Below the pieces are notes generated by a model. The model did no database searches. It worked only from the letters and a program-made list of their open reading frames with translations, and was not told where the DNA came from. Positions 28,025 through 38,931 of a DNA stretch of 64,000 nucleotides are shown here, one piece after another. The translations under genes were made by a program, and so were the position numbers. Every line of letters begins with the position of its first letter. Position 1 is the first letter of the stretch. The DNA comes from Serpens sp035497915 (GTDB taxonomy: Bacteria; Pseudomonadota; Gammaproteobacteria; Pseudomonadales; Pseudomonadaceae), in NCBI RefSeq assembly GCF_035497915.1, contig NZ_DATJCS010000025.1:101451-165450 (forward strand), given 5' to 3'.

Positions 28025-28396
28025 GTGGCCAAGAAACTCACATCCCTGTCCGCCCTGGGCGGGCTGGTCTATTCCACCGACGGCGGTCGCCACTGCCCGG
28101 ATTGCAACCAGCCGCTGGATGCCTGCGTCTGCAAGCAGGCGGCGGTGCCCGAGGGCGACGGCATCGCCCGCGTGCGCCGGGAAACCAAGGGCCGCGGCGG
28201 CAAGACCGTGACCACCGTCAGCGGCGTGCCGCTGGCCGGCGAGGCGCTGAAGGATCTGGCCAGCGCGTTGAAGAAACGCTGCGGCTGCGGCGGCGCGCTG
28301 AAGGACGGCGTGATCGAGATCCAGGGCGAGCATGTCGAGCTGCTGCTGGACGAACTTCTCAAGCGCGGCTTCAAGGCCAAGAAATCCGGCGGGTAA
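28025..28396 (+). CDS. SUI1/eIF1-like translation factor (YciH family)
   Basis: A 123-residue protein using a GTG start after GAGGA. It has an N-terminal CPDCNQPLDACVCK double-CxxC segment, then the SUI1 fold TKGRGGKTVTTVSGV, KKRCGCGGALKDGVIEIQGE and KRGFKAKKSG. YciH-type bacterial proteins resemble eukaryotic eIF1 and can influence start-codon fidelity. It lies 56 bp after the NUDIX gene and before speA. Confidence 0.92.
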   Translation: MAKKLTSLSALGGLVYSTDGGRHCPDCNQPLDACVCKQAAVPEGDGIARVRRETKGRGGKTVTTVSGVPLAGEALKDLASALKKRCGCGGALKDGVIEIQGEHVELLLDELLKRGFKAKKSGG

Positions 28397-28398
28397 GC

Positions 28399-28495
28399 GG
28401 CCGGCGCCGGCCTTGGCCGGGATCAACCCGGCCCTACAGGTTCGGCGCGGCCAACGCTTCTCTGTAGGGCCGGCTTTATGCCGGCCGACGCGGCC
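28399..28495. repeat. Tandem REP-like repeats
   Basis: GGCCGGCGCCGGCC, GGCCGGGATCAACCCGGCC (then CTACAGG) and, inverted, CTGTAGGGCCGGC, TTTATGCCGGCC. The same family as 515-595. It lies between the SUI1-like gene and speA. Confidence 0.75.
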
Positions 28496-28613
28496 CGAGA
28501 TGGCATCCGGCGCGAGAGGCCGGGTTCGACTACACAGCGGGGCTTCGCAACCTTCCCAACCCTCCACCAAACTGGCAGGCTCGGGTCCAGTTCACAGTAT
28601 CGAGAGGCAGCCC

Positions 28614-30527
<1,914 letters not shown>

Positions 30528-30618
30528 CGGCGGAAACGGGCCGGAGCAGACGGCGTCGCCCCGGTGTAGGGCGGTCGGCGCTGTTCCGGCCGCCGGCGGG
30601 CCCCGGCGCCGTGGCGAC

Positions 30619-30644
30619 GGTGGACAAGGAAAACGTTGTCCACC
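30619..30644. repeat. GGTGGACAA/TTGTCCACC inverted repeat
   Basis: GGTGGACAA-ggaaaacg-TTGTCCACC, 9-bp arms, immediately abutting the stop of the MATE exporter gene and between convergent speA and MATE. It probably serves as a transcription-end hairpin. Confidence 0.75.
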
Positions 30645-31997
30645 CTACGCATCCGCTTGTCCCAATCGCGGCCACAGCCGCCAGGCCAGCACCGCCATGC
30701 CCAGGCTGCGCAGCAGCATGAACAGGCAGAAGGCCAGCCACAGGCCATGGTTGCCCCAGCCTTGCAGCAGCCAGCCCGCCGGGAGTGCCAGCAGCGCGGC
30801 CAGTAGCATGGCGTCGCGCATTTCCCGCGCCCGGGTGGCGCCGATGAACAGGCCGTCCAGCAGGTAACTCCACACCGTGAGCAGCGGCAGCAGCGCCAGC
30901 CAGGGCAGGTACTCACGGGCCGTGGCCAGCACCTCCGGCATGTCGCTCTGCAGGCGCAGGAAGTGCTCGCCGCCGAGCAGGAACAGCAGGGCGAAGGCGA
31001 GACTGCCGAGCAGCGACCAGCCGCCGGCCACCACCAGGCTGCGGCGCAAGGCGACCCGATCGCGGGCGCCGATGGCGTGGCCGCACAGCGCTTCGAGCGC
31101 ATGGGCCAGGCCGTCCAGCGCGTGGGCGGTGAGCAGCAGGCCGTTGAGCAGCAGCGCATTGGCCGCCACGGTGGCATCGCCCAGCCGCGCGCCCTGCACG
31201 GTGACCAGGAAGAACACCCCCTGCAGCAACAGCGAACGGATCAGGATGTCGCGGTTCACCGCCAGCAGCGGCCGCCACTGGCGCCAGTGGCGCAACGGCG
31301 CCAGGCGAAACGCGCCGGCATGCCGGGCCAGCTCGCCGCGACACAGCAGCAGGCCGAGCAGCGCGCCGCTCCATTCGGCGATCACCGAGGCACGCGCCGC
31401 GCCGGCTACGCCCCATTCCAGGCCGAGCACGAACCACAGGTCGAGCAGCAGGTTGAGCAGGTTGATGCTCAGCAGGATCGCCAGCGCCGCGCGGGCGTTC
31501 TGCGCGCCGAGAAACCAGCCGATCAGCGCCTGGCTGGCCAGCATCGCCGGCAGGCCGAGCAGGCGCAGGTGGAAATACTCGCGGGCCAGGCTATCCAGCG
31601 CCGCCGACGGTTCCATCAGCGCGAGGGCCGCGCCGCTCAACGGCAGCGCCGCCAGGCCGAGCAGGATCGCCAGCGCCCCGCTGAGCAGTCCGGCCTGCAG
31701 CAATAGCTGGCGCAACGCCGCGCCATCGCCCCGTCCGCTGGCCTGGGCGGCGAAGCCGGTGGTGCCCATGCGCAGGAAGCCGCAGCACCAGATCAGCAGG
31801 GTGTACAGGCTGGCGCCCACCGCCACCGCACCCAACTGATGGGCATGGCTGAGGTGGCCGATCACGGCGGTGTCCACCAGCGCCACCAGCGGCACGCTGA
31901 GGTTGGAGAGCAGCAGGGGCGCGCTCAGCGCCCAGACGCGACGCTGGGTCGGCGTGTGGCGCCAGTCATCGAGAAGGAAGCGAAACATGGCGGCCAT
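30645..31997 (-). CDS. DinF-type MATE efflux protein
   Basis: A 450-residue, 12-span multidrug/toxin exporter of the DinF branch: LSAPLLLSNLSVPLVALVDT, GATRAREMRDAML and repeated six-helix halves. It exports organic cations or bile-salt-like compounds with Na+ or H+ coupling. Starts at 31997 (MAAMFRF) or 31988 are both possible. It is divergent from a YwqK-like repeat gene. It is not next to lexA, unlike E. coli dinF, so SOS control is not implied. Confidence 0.9.
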   Translation of the reverse strand: MAAMFRFLLDDWRHTPTQRRVWALSAPLLLSNLSVPLVALVDTAVIGHLSHAHQLGAVAVGASLYTLLIWCCGFLRMGTTGFAAQASGRGDGAALRQLLLQAGLLSGALAILLGLAALPLSGAALALMEPSAALDSLAREYFHLRLLGLPAMLASQALIGWFLGAQNARAALAILLSINLLNLLLDLWFVLGLEWGVAGAARASVIAEWSGALLGLLLCRGELARHAGAFRLAPLRHWRQWRPLLAVNRDILIRSLLLQGVFFLVTVQGARLGDATVAANALLLNGLLLTAHALDGLAHALEALCGHAIGARDRVALRRSLVVAGGWSLLGSLAFALLFLLGGEHFLRLQSDMPEVLATAREYLPWLALLPLLTVWSYLLDGLFIGATRAREMRDAMLLAALLALPAGWLLQGWGNHGLWLAFCLFMLLRSLGMAVLAWRLWPRLGQADA

Positions 31998-32103
31998 GAT
32001 ACGCGCAGCGCCGACGGCAGGCGCGATGGCCCGCTGCTAGTCTGTGTAGCGACGCCGGGTGCGGCGCGATGTCGCGCACCCTTGGGAGAAAGGAGAAGGG
32101 TGA

Positions 32104-33153
32104 GTGAAGAAACGCCCCCAATGGCTACGGCTCGGAGCACCGCTGGCGCTGATGGTCATTGTCGATGGCCAGGCGGCGCTGGGCGCCGAGCCGGTGGCCA
32201 CCGTGCAGCGCCAGTTCGACGCCGCCGGGCGTGTGCTGCGCGACCAGCAGGTGGACGCGCAGGGGCGCCCCCATGGTCTGTTGCGGGAGTTCTACGCCAA
32301 CGGCGTGGTGCGCTACCAGGCGCAGTACGTCGAGGGGCGTCGCGAGGGGCTGGAACGCCATTTTCGCGAGGACGCCAGCCTCAGCCGGCTGGCCTATGTC
32401 GACGGCCAGGGGCGCGAGCTGGCCAGCGTGGCGCTGCTGGCCGACGGGCGCCTGAGCAGCCTGCGCTGCGCCGACCGGCCGTTGCTGGAGTCGCGCGATC
32501 TGGTCTGGTGCGGCTTTTCCGGCGAGCCCAGCGAGCTGACCCTGCATGACGAAAGCGGCCGGGTCACCGGGCGGGAGGTCTGGTTGCGTGGCGAGCTGCT
32601 GCATCGTGAGGAATACGACCGCAACGGGCGGCTGGCCAGCCTGCAGCGGCGCAACGGCGATCACGACGTGCGCGTGCGCTATTTCAACAACGGCCAGCCG
32701 CGCAGCGAGTCCTCGATCCGCGTCGGCCAGCCGGAGGACCAGCGCGACGGTTTCGAGCGCGAATGGGCACAGACCGGCCAGTTGCTGCGCGAGGTCTACT
32801 GGGAGCGCGGCCGGCTGCTCAGCGACAGCCAGTGGTACCTGAACGGCCGCCTGAAGGAGCGGCGCATGCTGCAGGAGGCGGAGCACGGCCCGGCGCTGAT
32901 GAAGATCGAGCAGTACTGGAACAGCGGCCGGCTGCGCTACCGGGGCTCGCAGGTGGGCGGGATCAGCGTGGGCAGCCACGAGCGCTTCGACGAGGAAGGC
33001 CGGCTGCTGCAGGAAGTGCGCGTGGATGGCAACGGCATGCCGGTGCTGCGTCTGGAATACGACCCGCAGACCGGCGAGGTGCGCAAGGCCGAGCGCATCG
33101 GCCCGAACGGCCTGACGCCGTTGCCGCTGCGCCCGGAGCGAGAGGTGTTCTAG
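32104..33153 (+). CDS. Exported YwqK/MORN-variant repeat protein
   Basis: This 349-residue protein uses a GTG start after AAGGAG and has an N-terminal signal segment (MKKRPQWLRLGAPLALMVIVDGQAALGAE). The rest is imperfect repeats of the kind GxxxRxxxYxxGxxRxxxxxxxG, for example EFYANGVVRYQAQYVEGRRE and RYFNNGQPRSES. These match the MORN-variant or YwqK-antitoxin-type repeat. The protein is probably periplasmic or surface-exposed. Function is unknown. Confidence 0.8.
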   Translation: MKKRPQWLRLGAPLALMVIVDGQAALGAEPVATVQRQFDAAGRVLRDQQVDAQGRPHGLLREFYANGVVRYQAQYVEGRREGLERHFREDASLSRLAYVDGQGRELASVALLADGRLSSLRCADRPLLESRDLVWCGFSGEPSELTLHDESGRVTGREVWLRGELLHREEYDRNGRLASLQRRNGDHDVRVRYFNNGQPRSESSIRVGQPEDQRDGFEREWAQTGQLLREVYWERGRLLSDSQWYLNGRLKERRMLQEAEHGPALMKIEQYWNSGRLRYRGSQVGGISVGSHERFDEEGRLLQEVRVDGNGMPVLRLEYDPQTGEVRKAERIGPNGLTPLPLRPEREVF

Positions 33154-33196
33154 CCACCTACGGCGTCACGAACAGCGCAACGACGAAGCGACGTAG

Positions 33197-33226
33197 GGTG
33201 GGTAACTCGCGCAGCGATTACCCACC
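33197..33226. terminator. Bidirectional hairpin between convergent genes
   Basis: GGTGGGTAA/TTACCCACC, 9-bp perfect arms with a 12-nt loop, lies between the YwqK-like gene and ispA. It has no T-tract, so a terminator role is inferred from convergent placement. It looks like a common GTAGGGTGGGTAA repeat. Confidence 0.5.
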
Positions 33227-33236
33227 GGGTCGACGG

Positions 33237-34124
33237 TTACGAACGACGCTCAACGATGAAATTGGCCAGCTGACGCAGCGGCGCGGCGGCCTCGCCGAAA
33301 CCGGCCAGCGCGGCATGGGCCTGGTCGCGCAGCTCGAGCGCATAGGCCTTGGCGGCGGGCAGGCCGAGCAGGGCCGGATAGGTCGGCTTGTCGTGGGCCT
33401 GGTCCTTGCCCTGGGTCTTGCCCAGCGTGGTGGTGTCGCTTTCCACGTCGAGAATGTCGTCCTGCACCTGGAAGGCCAGGCCGATGGCGCGGGCGTAGGT
33501 CTGCAGGGCAGCCAGGCGCGGCGCATCTGCCTTGCCGCTGGCCAGGGCGCCGAGGCGCACGCTGGCTTCGATCAGCGCGCCGGTCTTGTGCCGGTGCATG
33601 GTCTCCAGGGCCTGCTGGTCCAGGCGCCGACCCACGGATTCCAGGTCGATGGCCTGGCCACCGACCATGCCGGCTGCGCCGGCCGCGCGGGCCAGTTGGG
33701 TGAACATGTCCAGACGCAACGCCGGGTCGGCGGGGTTGCCGGACGCCTGGCTCAGCGCCTCGAAGGCCAGCGCCTGCAGGGCATCGCCGGCGAGGATCGC
33801 GCAGGCTTCGTCGAAGGCCTTGTGGGTGGTCGGCTGGCCACGGCGCAGGTCGTCGTCGTCCATCGCCGGCAGGTCGTCATGCACCAGGGAATAAGCGTGG
33901 ATCAGCTCCACCGCGCAGGCGGCGCCATCGGCCTGACCGAGATCGCCGTGCAGCGCCTGGCAGCCGGCGTAGACCAGCAGCGGGCGCACGCGCTTGCCGC
34001 CGTTCATCACGCTGTAGCGCATGGCGGCGTAGAGACGCTGCAGTTCCACGCGGGGCGGCACCAACAGGGTTTCCAGGGCGCTATCGACGCGACGCTGACA
34101 GTCCTTCTGGTAACTCTCGATCAT
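33237..34124 (-). CDS. ispA: Farnesyl diphosphate synthase
   Basis: IspA condenses isopentenyl and dimethylallyl/geranyl diphosphates to farnesyl diphosphate, precursor of undecaprenyl and ubiquinone chains. The 295-residue protein has GGKRVRPLLVY, the first aspartate-rich motif in LVHDDLPAMDDDDLRRG, and the second in FQVQDDILD. The start overlaps the xseB stop by four bases (ATGA). Unusually for Pseudomonas, dxs does not follow; the downstream neighbour is a convergent unrelated gene. Confidence 0.95.
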   Translation of the reverse strand: MIESYQKDCQRRVDSALETLLVPPRVELQRLYAAMRYSVMNGGKRVRPLLVYAGCQALHGDLGQADGAACAVELIHAYSLVHDDLPAMDDDDLRRGQPTTHKAFDEACAILAGDALQALAFEALSQASGNPADPALRLDMFTQLARAAGAAGMVGGQAIDLESVGRRLDQQALETMHRHKTGALIEASVRLGALASGKADAPRLAALQTYARAIGLAFQVQDDILDVESDTTTLGKTQGKDQAHDKPTYPALLGLPAAKAYALELRDQAHAALAGFGEAAAPLRQLANFIVERRS

Positions 34125-34366
34125 TCCTGGTCATCCGCCTCGAACGGCTCGGTGCGGGTTTCGCCGTCGCGTTCGAGCAGCATCTGTACCTTCTGCTCGG
34201 CCTGGCCCAGGGCACCCTGGCAGTCGCGGGTCAGGCGAATGCCCTGCTCGAAGGCGCTCAGCGACTCCTCCAGCGACAGCTCGCCGCCTTCCAGCCGCTC
34301 GACCAGTTGCTGCAGCTCGGCGAGGGATTGTTCGAAATCCAGGGGGGCTTTCTTGCGGATGGCCAT
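34121..34366 (-). CDS. xseB: Exodeoxyribonuclease VII small subunit
   Basis: An 81-residue protein with the XseB signature FEQSLAELQQLVERLEGGEL-SLEESLSAFEQGI. It joins XseA to form exonuclease VII, which degrades single-stranded DNA. The start MAIRKKAP at 34366 is chosen; an upstream in-frame start at 34402 adds residues not typical of the family. It is coupled to ispA by ATGA overlap. Confidence 0.93.
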   Translation of the reverse strand: MAIRKKAPLDFEQSLAELQQLVERLEGGELSLEESLSAFEQGIRLTRDCQGALGQAEQKVQMLLERDGETRTEPFEADDQE

Positions 34367-34463
34367 GACGCGGTTCTCGGAACGACAAAACGGGCGCGAC
34401 ACTAGCAGAGCCGGGGCCTAGCGGCAAATGGGCGCCAGGCCGCTCGGGTGGGTGCAGCCCATC

Positions 34464-34490
34464 GGTGGACAAGGAAAGACGTTGTCCACC
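34464..34490. repeat. GGTGGACAA/TTGTCCACC inverted repeat
   Basis: GGTGGACAA-ggaaagacg-TTGTCCACC followed by CTACGGATC. It is nearly identical to the copy at 30619-30644 and in the same orientation. Confidence 0.75.
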
Positions 34491-34549
34491 CTACGGATCT
34501 ACGACGGGTCACAGCGGTGAGCACCGTGGCCGGCGTGCACCGGCGCCGT

Positions 34550-34645
34550 TGTAGGGCCGGGTTGATCCCGGCCGACACGGGTAGGAACGCTACGAAAGGG
34601 TTGGTCTCGCCTCCGCTGGCCGGCATAAAGCCGGCCCTACAGGAT
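34550..34645. repeat. Bipartite REP-like repeat
   Basis: TTGTAGGGCCGGGTTGATCCCGGCC, then inverted GGCCGGCATAAAGCCGGCC and CTACAGG. It fills the gap between xseB and the TauE-type gene with the element at 34464. Confidence 0.75.
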
Positions 34646-34669
34646 CAACCGTACCCAGGGGGTTCGCCG

Positions 34670-35434
34670 TCAGGCGTAGACCTTCCAGAAGTAATAGAGG
34701 GTCATGCCGCCACCGACCACCAGCACCAGCGCGCGCAGGAACTTCGGTGGCAGGCGTTCGCCCAGGGCGCCGCCGGCGTAGCCGCCGAGGGTGGCGCCGG
34801 CCAGCAGGATCACCAGTTCGCTCCAGCTCACCCGGCCGGCGATGATGAAGGTCAGGCTGGCGACCGTGTAGATCATCGCCGAGAACAGGTTCTTCAGCGC
34901 GTTGGCGCGGTTGAGCGCATGTCCCTCGATGGAGAACGCCGCCAGCTGCAGGATGCCCATGCCGGCGCCGAAGTAGCCGCCGTAGATGGACACCAGGCCG
35001 TGGCCCAGCAGCGCCGGCGCGCTATGGCGCACCTGATCGCTTTCGCGGCGGCGTTTGGCCAGCCAGCGACTCAGCCAGGGGCTGGCGGCGAACAGCAGGG
35101 TAGCGACCAGCAAGAGCCAGGGAATCAGATCGCTGAACAGATCGTCGCCGCTGAGCAGCAGCAGGATGCCGCCGGCCGCGCCGCCGACCAGGCCGACCAG
35201 CAGCAGCGGCAGCAGGTAGCCGCCAAGGCCGCGCAGGGACGGGCGTGCCGCCCAGGCGCCGGCCAGGCTGGCGGGCCACAGGGCCACGGCGTTGGTGGCG
35301 TTGGCGGTCACCGGCGGCAGGCCGACGGCGAGCAGGGCGGGGAAGGAGAAGAAGGTGCCGCCCCCGGCGAGGGCGTTCATGCCGCCGGCGGCGAAACCGG
35401 CGACGAGGATCAGCAAGGCATCCAGAAGACTCAT
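34670..35434 (-). CDS. TauE/SafE-family anion exporter
   Basis: A 254-residue membrane protein with about eight hydrophobic spans. It has GGMNALAGGGTFFSFPALLAVG near the start and IYGGYFGAGMGILQLAAF in the second half, the paired signature of the TauE/SafE/YfcA family. Members move sulfite, sulfonates or sulfoacetate-type anions across the inner membrane. Alone here; the substrate is unknown. Confidence 0.88.
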   Translation of the reverse strand: MSLLDALLILVAGFAAGGMNALAGGGTFFSFPALLAVGLPPVTANATNAVALWPASLAGAWAARPSLRGLGGYLLPLLLVGLVGGAAGGILLLLSGDDLFSDLIPWLLLVATLLFAASPWLSRWLAKRRRESDQVRHSAPALLGHGLVSIYGGYFGAGMGILQLAAFSIEGHALNRANALKNLFSAMIYTVASLTFIIAGRVSWSELVILLAGATLGGYAGGALGERLPPKFLRALVLVVGGGMTLYYFWKVYA

Positions 35435-35496
35435 GGCGAACTCTTGTTTTTATGGCAATCGGGCGTAACGAACTGCACCGTTATGGAGCGCAGCTA

Positions 35497-37854
35497 TTAA
35501 GCCCGTTGTGCCTGCCATTCGCAATCCGCGGCCGGCCGGGGCCGCGCGAACAGGAAGCCCTGCAGGCGGTGGCAGCCATTGAGGCGCAGGAAGGCGGCCT
35601 GGCGTTCGTTTTCCACGCCCTCGGCGACCACTTCCAGGCCCAACTGCGCGGCCATGGTCAGGATGCCGCGCACCAGCGCCACCGAGCGCGGGTTCTCGGG
35701 CAGCTCGGCGACGAACTGGCGGTCGATCTTCAGGCCGTCGAAACGGAACTTCTGCAGGTAGGTGAGCGAGGAGTAGCCGGTGCCGAAGTCGTCGAGGTAC
35801 AGCGGCAGCCCGGCCTCCTTCAGGCGCAGCAGGGTTGCCTGCACGCAACCGTCGGACTCCAGCAGCGCGCTTTCGGTCAGCTCCAGCTCGATCAGCTCGG
35901 CCGGCGCGCCTTCCTCGGCGAGGATGCCGGTGAGGATCTCGGCCAGGTCCGGCTGGCGGAAGTCCAGCGGCGAGAGGTTGACCGCCACGCGCAGCGTGAG
36001 GCCCTGGGCGGACCACTGCACGGCCTGCCGGCAGGCCTGGCGGAATACCCAGCGTGACACCTCGCGGATCATCCCGGTGTCTTCCAGCACCGGGATGAAC
36101 TGCAGCGGCGAGACCAGTCCGCGACTCGGCGAGCGCCAGCGCAGCAAGGCTTCCACCGAGCGGGGACGGTTGTCGTTGTCCACCTGCGGCTGGTAGTGCA
36201 GCTCGAACTCCTCGCGGGCGATGGCCAGGCGCAGTTCGTCTTCCATGCGCTGGCGTTCCTCCGCCTCCGCCGCCAGCTGGCTGTCGAAGCAGGCCAGCCG
36301 GTTGCGGCCCTCGGACTTGGCACGCAACAACGCCAGGTCGGCCTGCTTGAGCAGCTCGCTACCGCTGCCGCCGCGCCCGCTGTGCTGGGTGATGCCGAGG
36401 CTGGCGGTGATGTACAGCGAATACTGGCGGGCCTGGAACGGCTGGCGCAGTGCTTCCACCAGACGCTCGCCCAGCTCCACGGCCGCGGCGCTGTCACGCC
36501 CGTCGAGCAGGAACAGGAACTCGTCGCCGCCCAGGCGCGCGAGCAGGTCGCGGGGGCTGGCATACAGGCGCAGGCGGTCGGCCACGGCGCGCAGCAGCTG
36601 ATCGCCGATGTCGTGCCCGAGGCTGTCGTTGATGCGCTTGAAGTGATCGATGTTGAGGAACAGCAGGCTGAGCGGGCCGCCACGGGCGAGCAGCTCGTCG
36701 AGACGGATGAGCAGGTGGTTGCGGTTGGCCACCTCGGTCAGCTGGTCGAAGTTGGCCAGGTGACGCAGGCGCTGCTCGGCGCGCTTGCGGTCGCCGATGT
36801 CGTGCAGCAGCAGCAGGTGGAACGCCTGGCCGTTGCGTTCGAAGGGCGTGCAGGAACCTTCCAGCGACAGCACCTGCTCGCCGCTGCGTACGGTGAGTTC
36901 CTGCTGCTGGCGTGGCCGATCCAGCAGCTGGCGCCAGTTTGGTCCGCCCAGCAGCGTCTGGCTGTTCGTCTCGGCCATGGCGCGCAGCGAGCGGTCGAAC
37001 AGGCGGCCGGCGGCCGGGTTGGCGTCTTCGACACGACCCTCGGCGTCGATGATCAGCATGGCAATCGGCGCCGCGCTCACCAGATTGCGCAGCAACTGCT
37101 CGCTGTCGCGCAGGGCGGTCTGGTTCTCGCCGAGCTGCTGGATCATCTGGTTGAAGTTCTCGGCCAGGCGGCTGATCTCGTCGCGCCCGCCGACCCGGGC
37201 CTGGGTGTTGCCGTCGCCGTTGGCATAGCGCTGCACGGCATTGCCGATGACGCCCAGCCGGCGGGTCACCAGGCGCCCGTAAAGCAGGTTGAGCAGCAGG
37301 CCGAGCAGCAGCAGCAGGCCGAGGGTCTGGGTCAGGGACATCCAGGCGCTGGAGCGGCGCTGGTCGAGATGCTGTTCGTAGTCGAGACTGACCAGCAGGT
37401 TGTTGCGCGACAGCTGTCCCTGCGCATAGGTCTGGGCCAGCGGGTAGCTGGCCAGGTAATGATGCTCATGCACCGGGAGCCAGTGCGGGCGGTCGCTGCC
37501 GAGCAGGGTGTCGAGGGCGCCGGCGTCGGCCAGCTCGGCGGCGGGGGCGAGCCCCAGCCGCGTGGCGGCGACGATCTGCTGGCGATCGTCGATGACCATG
37601 GCCCAGCGCACCCCCGGCAGGCTGCCCAGATCGGCCAGCACGCTCTGCAGTTCGTCGGTGCGGCGCTGACGCAGGTGATCGCTGGCGCTGCTCTGCACCA
37701 GGATGAGGATCTGCTCGGTGTAGCGCTTGAGGTCTTCCTCGGCCAGGCGCGCGGTGCGCGGCAGGTGCAGGCCGATCATCAGCAGGATGTAGAGGCCGGC
37801 GAACAGCCCCAGCAGCAAGGGCAGGGACTTGCGCAGCGACAGGTGAGTCAGCAT
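35497..37854 (-). CDS. Transmembrane PAS-GGDEF-EAL cyclic-di-GMP protein
   Basis: A 785-residue inner-membrane protein. Two spans (about 12-32 and 175-195) bracket a periplasmic sensor domain; then a HAMP-type linker (about 195-250), a PAS domain (about 265-385), GGDEF (LARLGGDEFLFLL) and EAL (VEALLRW, ELTESALLES, LDDFGTGYSSL) domains follow. Both catalytic motifs look intact, so it could make or degrade cyclic-di-GMP. The start at 37854 overlaps the stop of the upstream lipoprotein gene by 7 bp. That coupling suggests the binding protein supplies the ligand signal to this periplasmic domain. Confidence 0.9.
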   Translation of the reverse strand: MLTHLSLRKSLPLLLGLFAGLYILLMIGLHLPRTARLAEEDLKRYTEQILILVQSSASDHLRQRRTDELQSVLADLGSLPGVRWAMVIDDRQQIVAATRLGLAPAAELADAGALDTLLGSDRPHWLPVHEHHYLASYPLAQTYAQGQLSRNNLLVSLDYEQHLDQRRSSAWMSLTQTLGLLLLLGLLLNLLYGRLVTRRLGVIGNAVQRYANGDGNTQARVGGRDEISRLAENFNQMIQQLGENQTALRDSEQLLRNLVSAAPIAMLIIDAEGRVEDANPAAGRLFDRSLRAMAETNSQTLLGGPNWRQLLDRPRQQQELTVRSGEQVLSLEGSCTPFERNGQAFHLLLLHDIGDRKRAEQRLRHLANFDQLTEVANRNHLLIRLDELLARGGPLSLLFLNIDHFKRINDSLGHDIGDQLLRAVADRLRLYASPRDLLARLGGDEFLFLLDGRDSAAAVELGERLVEALRQPFQARQYSLYITASLGITQHSGRGGSGSELLKQADLALLRAKSEGRNRLACFDSQLAAEAEERQRMEDELRLAIAREEFELHYQPQVDNDNRPRSVEALLRWRSPSRGLVSPLQFIPVLEDTGMIREVSRWVFRQACRQAVQWSAQGLTLRVAVNLSPLDFRQPDLAEILTGILAEEGAPAELIELELTESALLESDGCVQATLLRLKEAGLPLYLDDFGTGYSSLTYLQKFRFDGLKIDRQFVAELPENPRSVALVRGILTMAAQLGLEVVAEGVENERQAAFLRLNGCHRLQGFLFARPRPAADCEWQAQRA

Positions 37855-38777
37855 GACGCGGCCCCGCAATCGAGCAGGCGCCGGTAGTCCAGCGGGCTGG
37901 TCAGCAGGGTGCGCTGGAGCTGGTAGTCGTGGGTCCATTGCAGGCGCTTGAACAACTGGCCGCCTTCGTAGAACTGCCGGTTGAGGGCCAGGTCGCCCAT
38001 CAGCAGGCCTTCGCGGGTCAGGCGCAGGGTTTCTGCGTTGAGGCCCAGGCGACGCATCAGCACGCCGTCGATGTAGTCGGGAGACTGGCGCCAGCGCGCC
38101 AGGCTCTCGTGCCAGAGCGCTTGCAGCCGGCGGCGCGCCTGCGGGCTGACGCGCTCGCGGTCGACCACCAGCACGTCGATGATCTCGTTGGGCAGGTCGC
38201 GGCTGTCCATCAGGCGCCGGGCGCCGAGCGCCTGCAGTGCAGGGCCTTCCGAGGCGAAGGTGATCACCGCGTCGAGGCGGCCTTCCTGCATGGCGCTGCG
38301 ATGCTCCTGGACCGGCAGGCTGATCACATGCAACTCATCGCGCTGCAGTCCGGCGCGGTCCAGTACCCGGGCCAGGAAGAAGGCGCCCAGCGCCGAGTCT
38401 TCCACGCCGATGCGCTTGCCGCGCAGATCGGCGGGTTCGCGCAGGGGGGGCATGGCGTAGATCACGTCGGCGCCGGCGGAAATGTTGGTGATCAGCAGGA
38501 TTTCCAGGTCGTGACCGTTGGCCATCAGGCGCAGGGTTTCGTCCACGGTGAGCAGAGCCGCGTCGAGCATGCCGTTGCGAAAGGCGCGCAGCACGCCGCT
38601 GGTACTGGGGTATTCCAGCAGGCGGAAACCCGAGGGCTCCAGCCAACGCAAATCGTCGGCGATATAGAGGGGGCCATAACCCAGCCAGCGATTACTGCCG
38701 ATGCGCAGGTCATCGGTGTTGTCGCTGCAGCCGAGCAGGGCACTGCAGAGAAGGACGAGGAGGCAGAGGCGCCGCAT
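37848..38777 (-). CDS. Lipoprotein ABC-type (NMT1/SsuA-like) substrate-binding protein
   Basis: A 309-residue protein with lipobox MRRLCLLVLLCSALLGCS, so tethered to the membrane facing the periplasm. RIGSNRWLGYGPLYIADDLR, the STSGVLRAFRNGMLDAALLT segment and DLRGKRIGVEDSALGAFFL are typical of nitrate/taurine/thiamine-precursor binding proteins. No ABC permease or ATPase genes are near. Instead its 3' end overlaps a GGDEF/EAL receptor gene, so it is likely a sensory rather than transport component. An in-frame start at 38825 is also possible. Confidence 0.85.
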   Translation of the reverse strand: MRRLCLLVLLCSALLGCSDNTDDLRIGSNRWLGYGPLYIADDLRWLEPSGFRLLEYPSTSGVLRAFRNGMLDAALLTVDETLRLMANGHDLEILLITNISAGADVIYAMPPLREPADLRGKRIGVEDSALGAFFLARVLDRAGLQRDELHVISLPVQEHRSAMQEGRLDAVITFASEGPALQALGARRLMDSRDLPNEIIDVLVVDRERVSPQARRRLQALWHESLARWRQSPDYIDGVLMRRLGLNAETLRLTREGLLMGDLALNRQFYEGGQLFKRLQWTHDYQLQRTLLTSPLDYRRLLDCGAASC

Positions 38778-38931
38778 AGCGAAAATCCGTTCCGCTGACA
38801 TTCCAGGCGCATAGCGTATAGCCAAGTGCCATCATTTATAAAGCGTTTCTGGCCTCTGCATTTTCGCGCCGCGCATCTGCGCGCGGCGCTTCGTGGGGCG
38901 CTGAATCCAGCCTGCGGCGTAGCGCCGCGCC

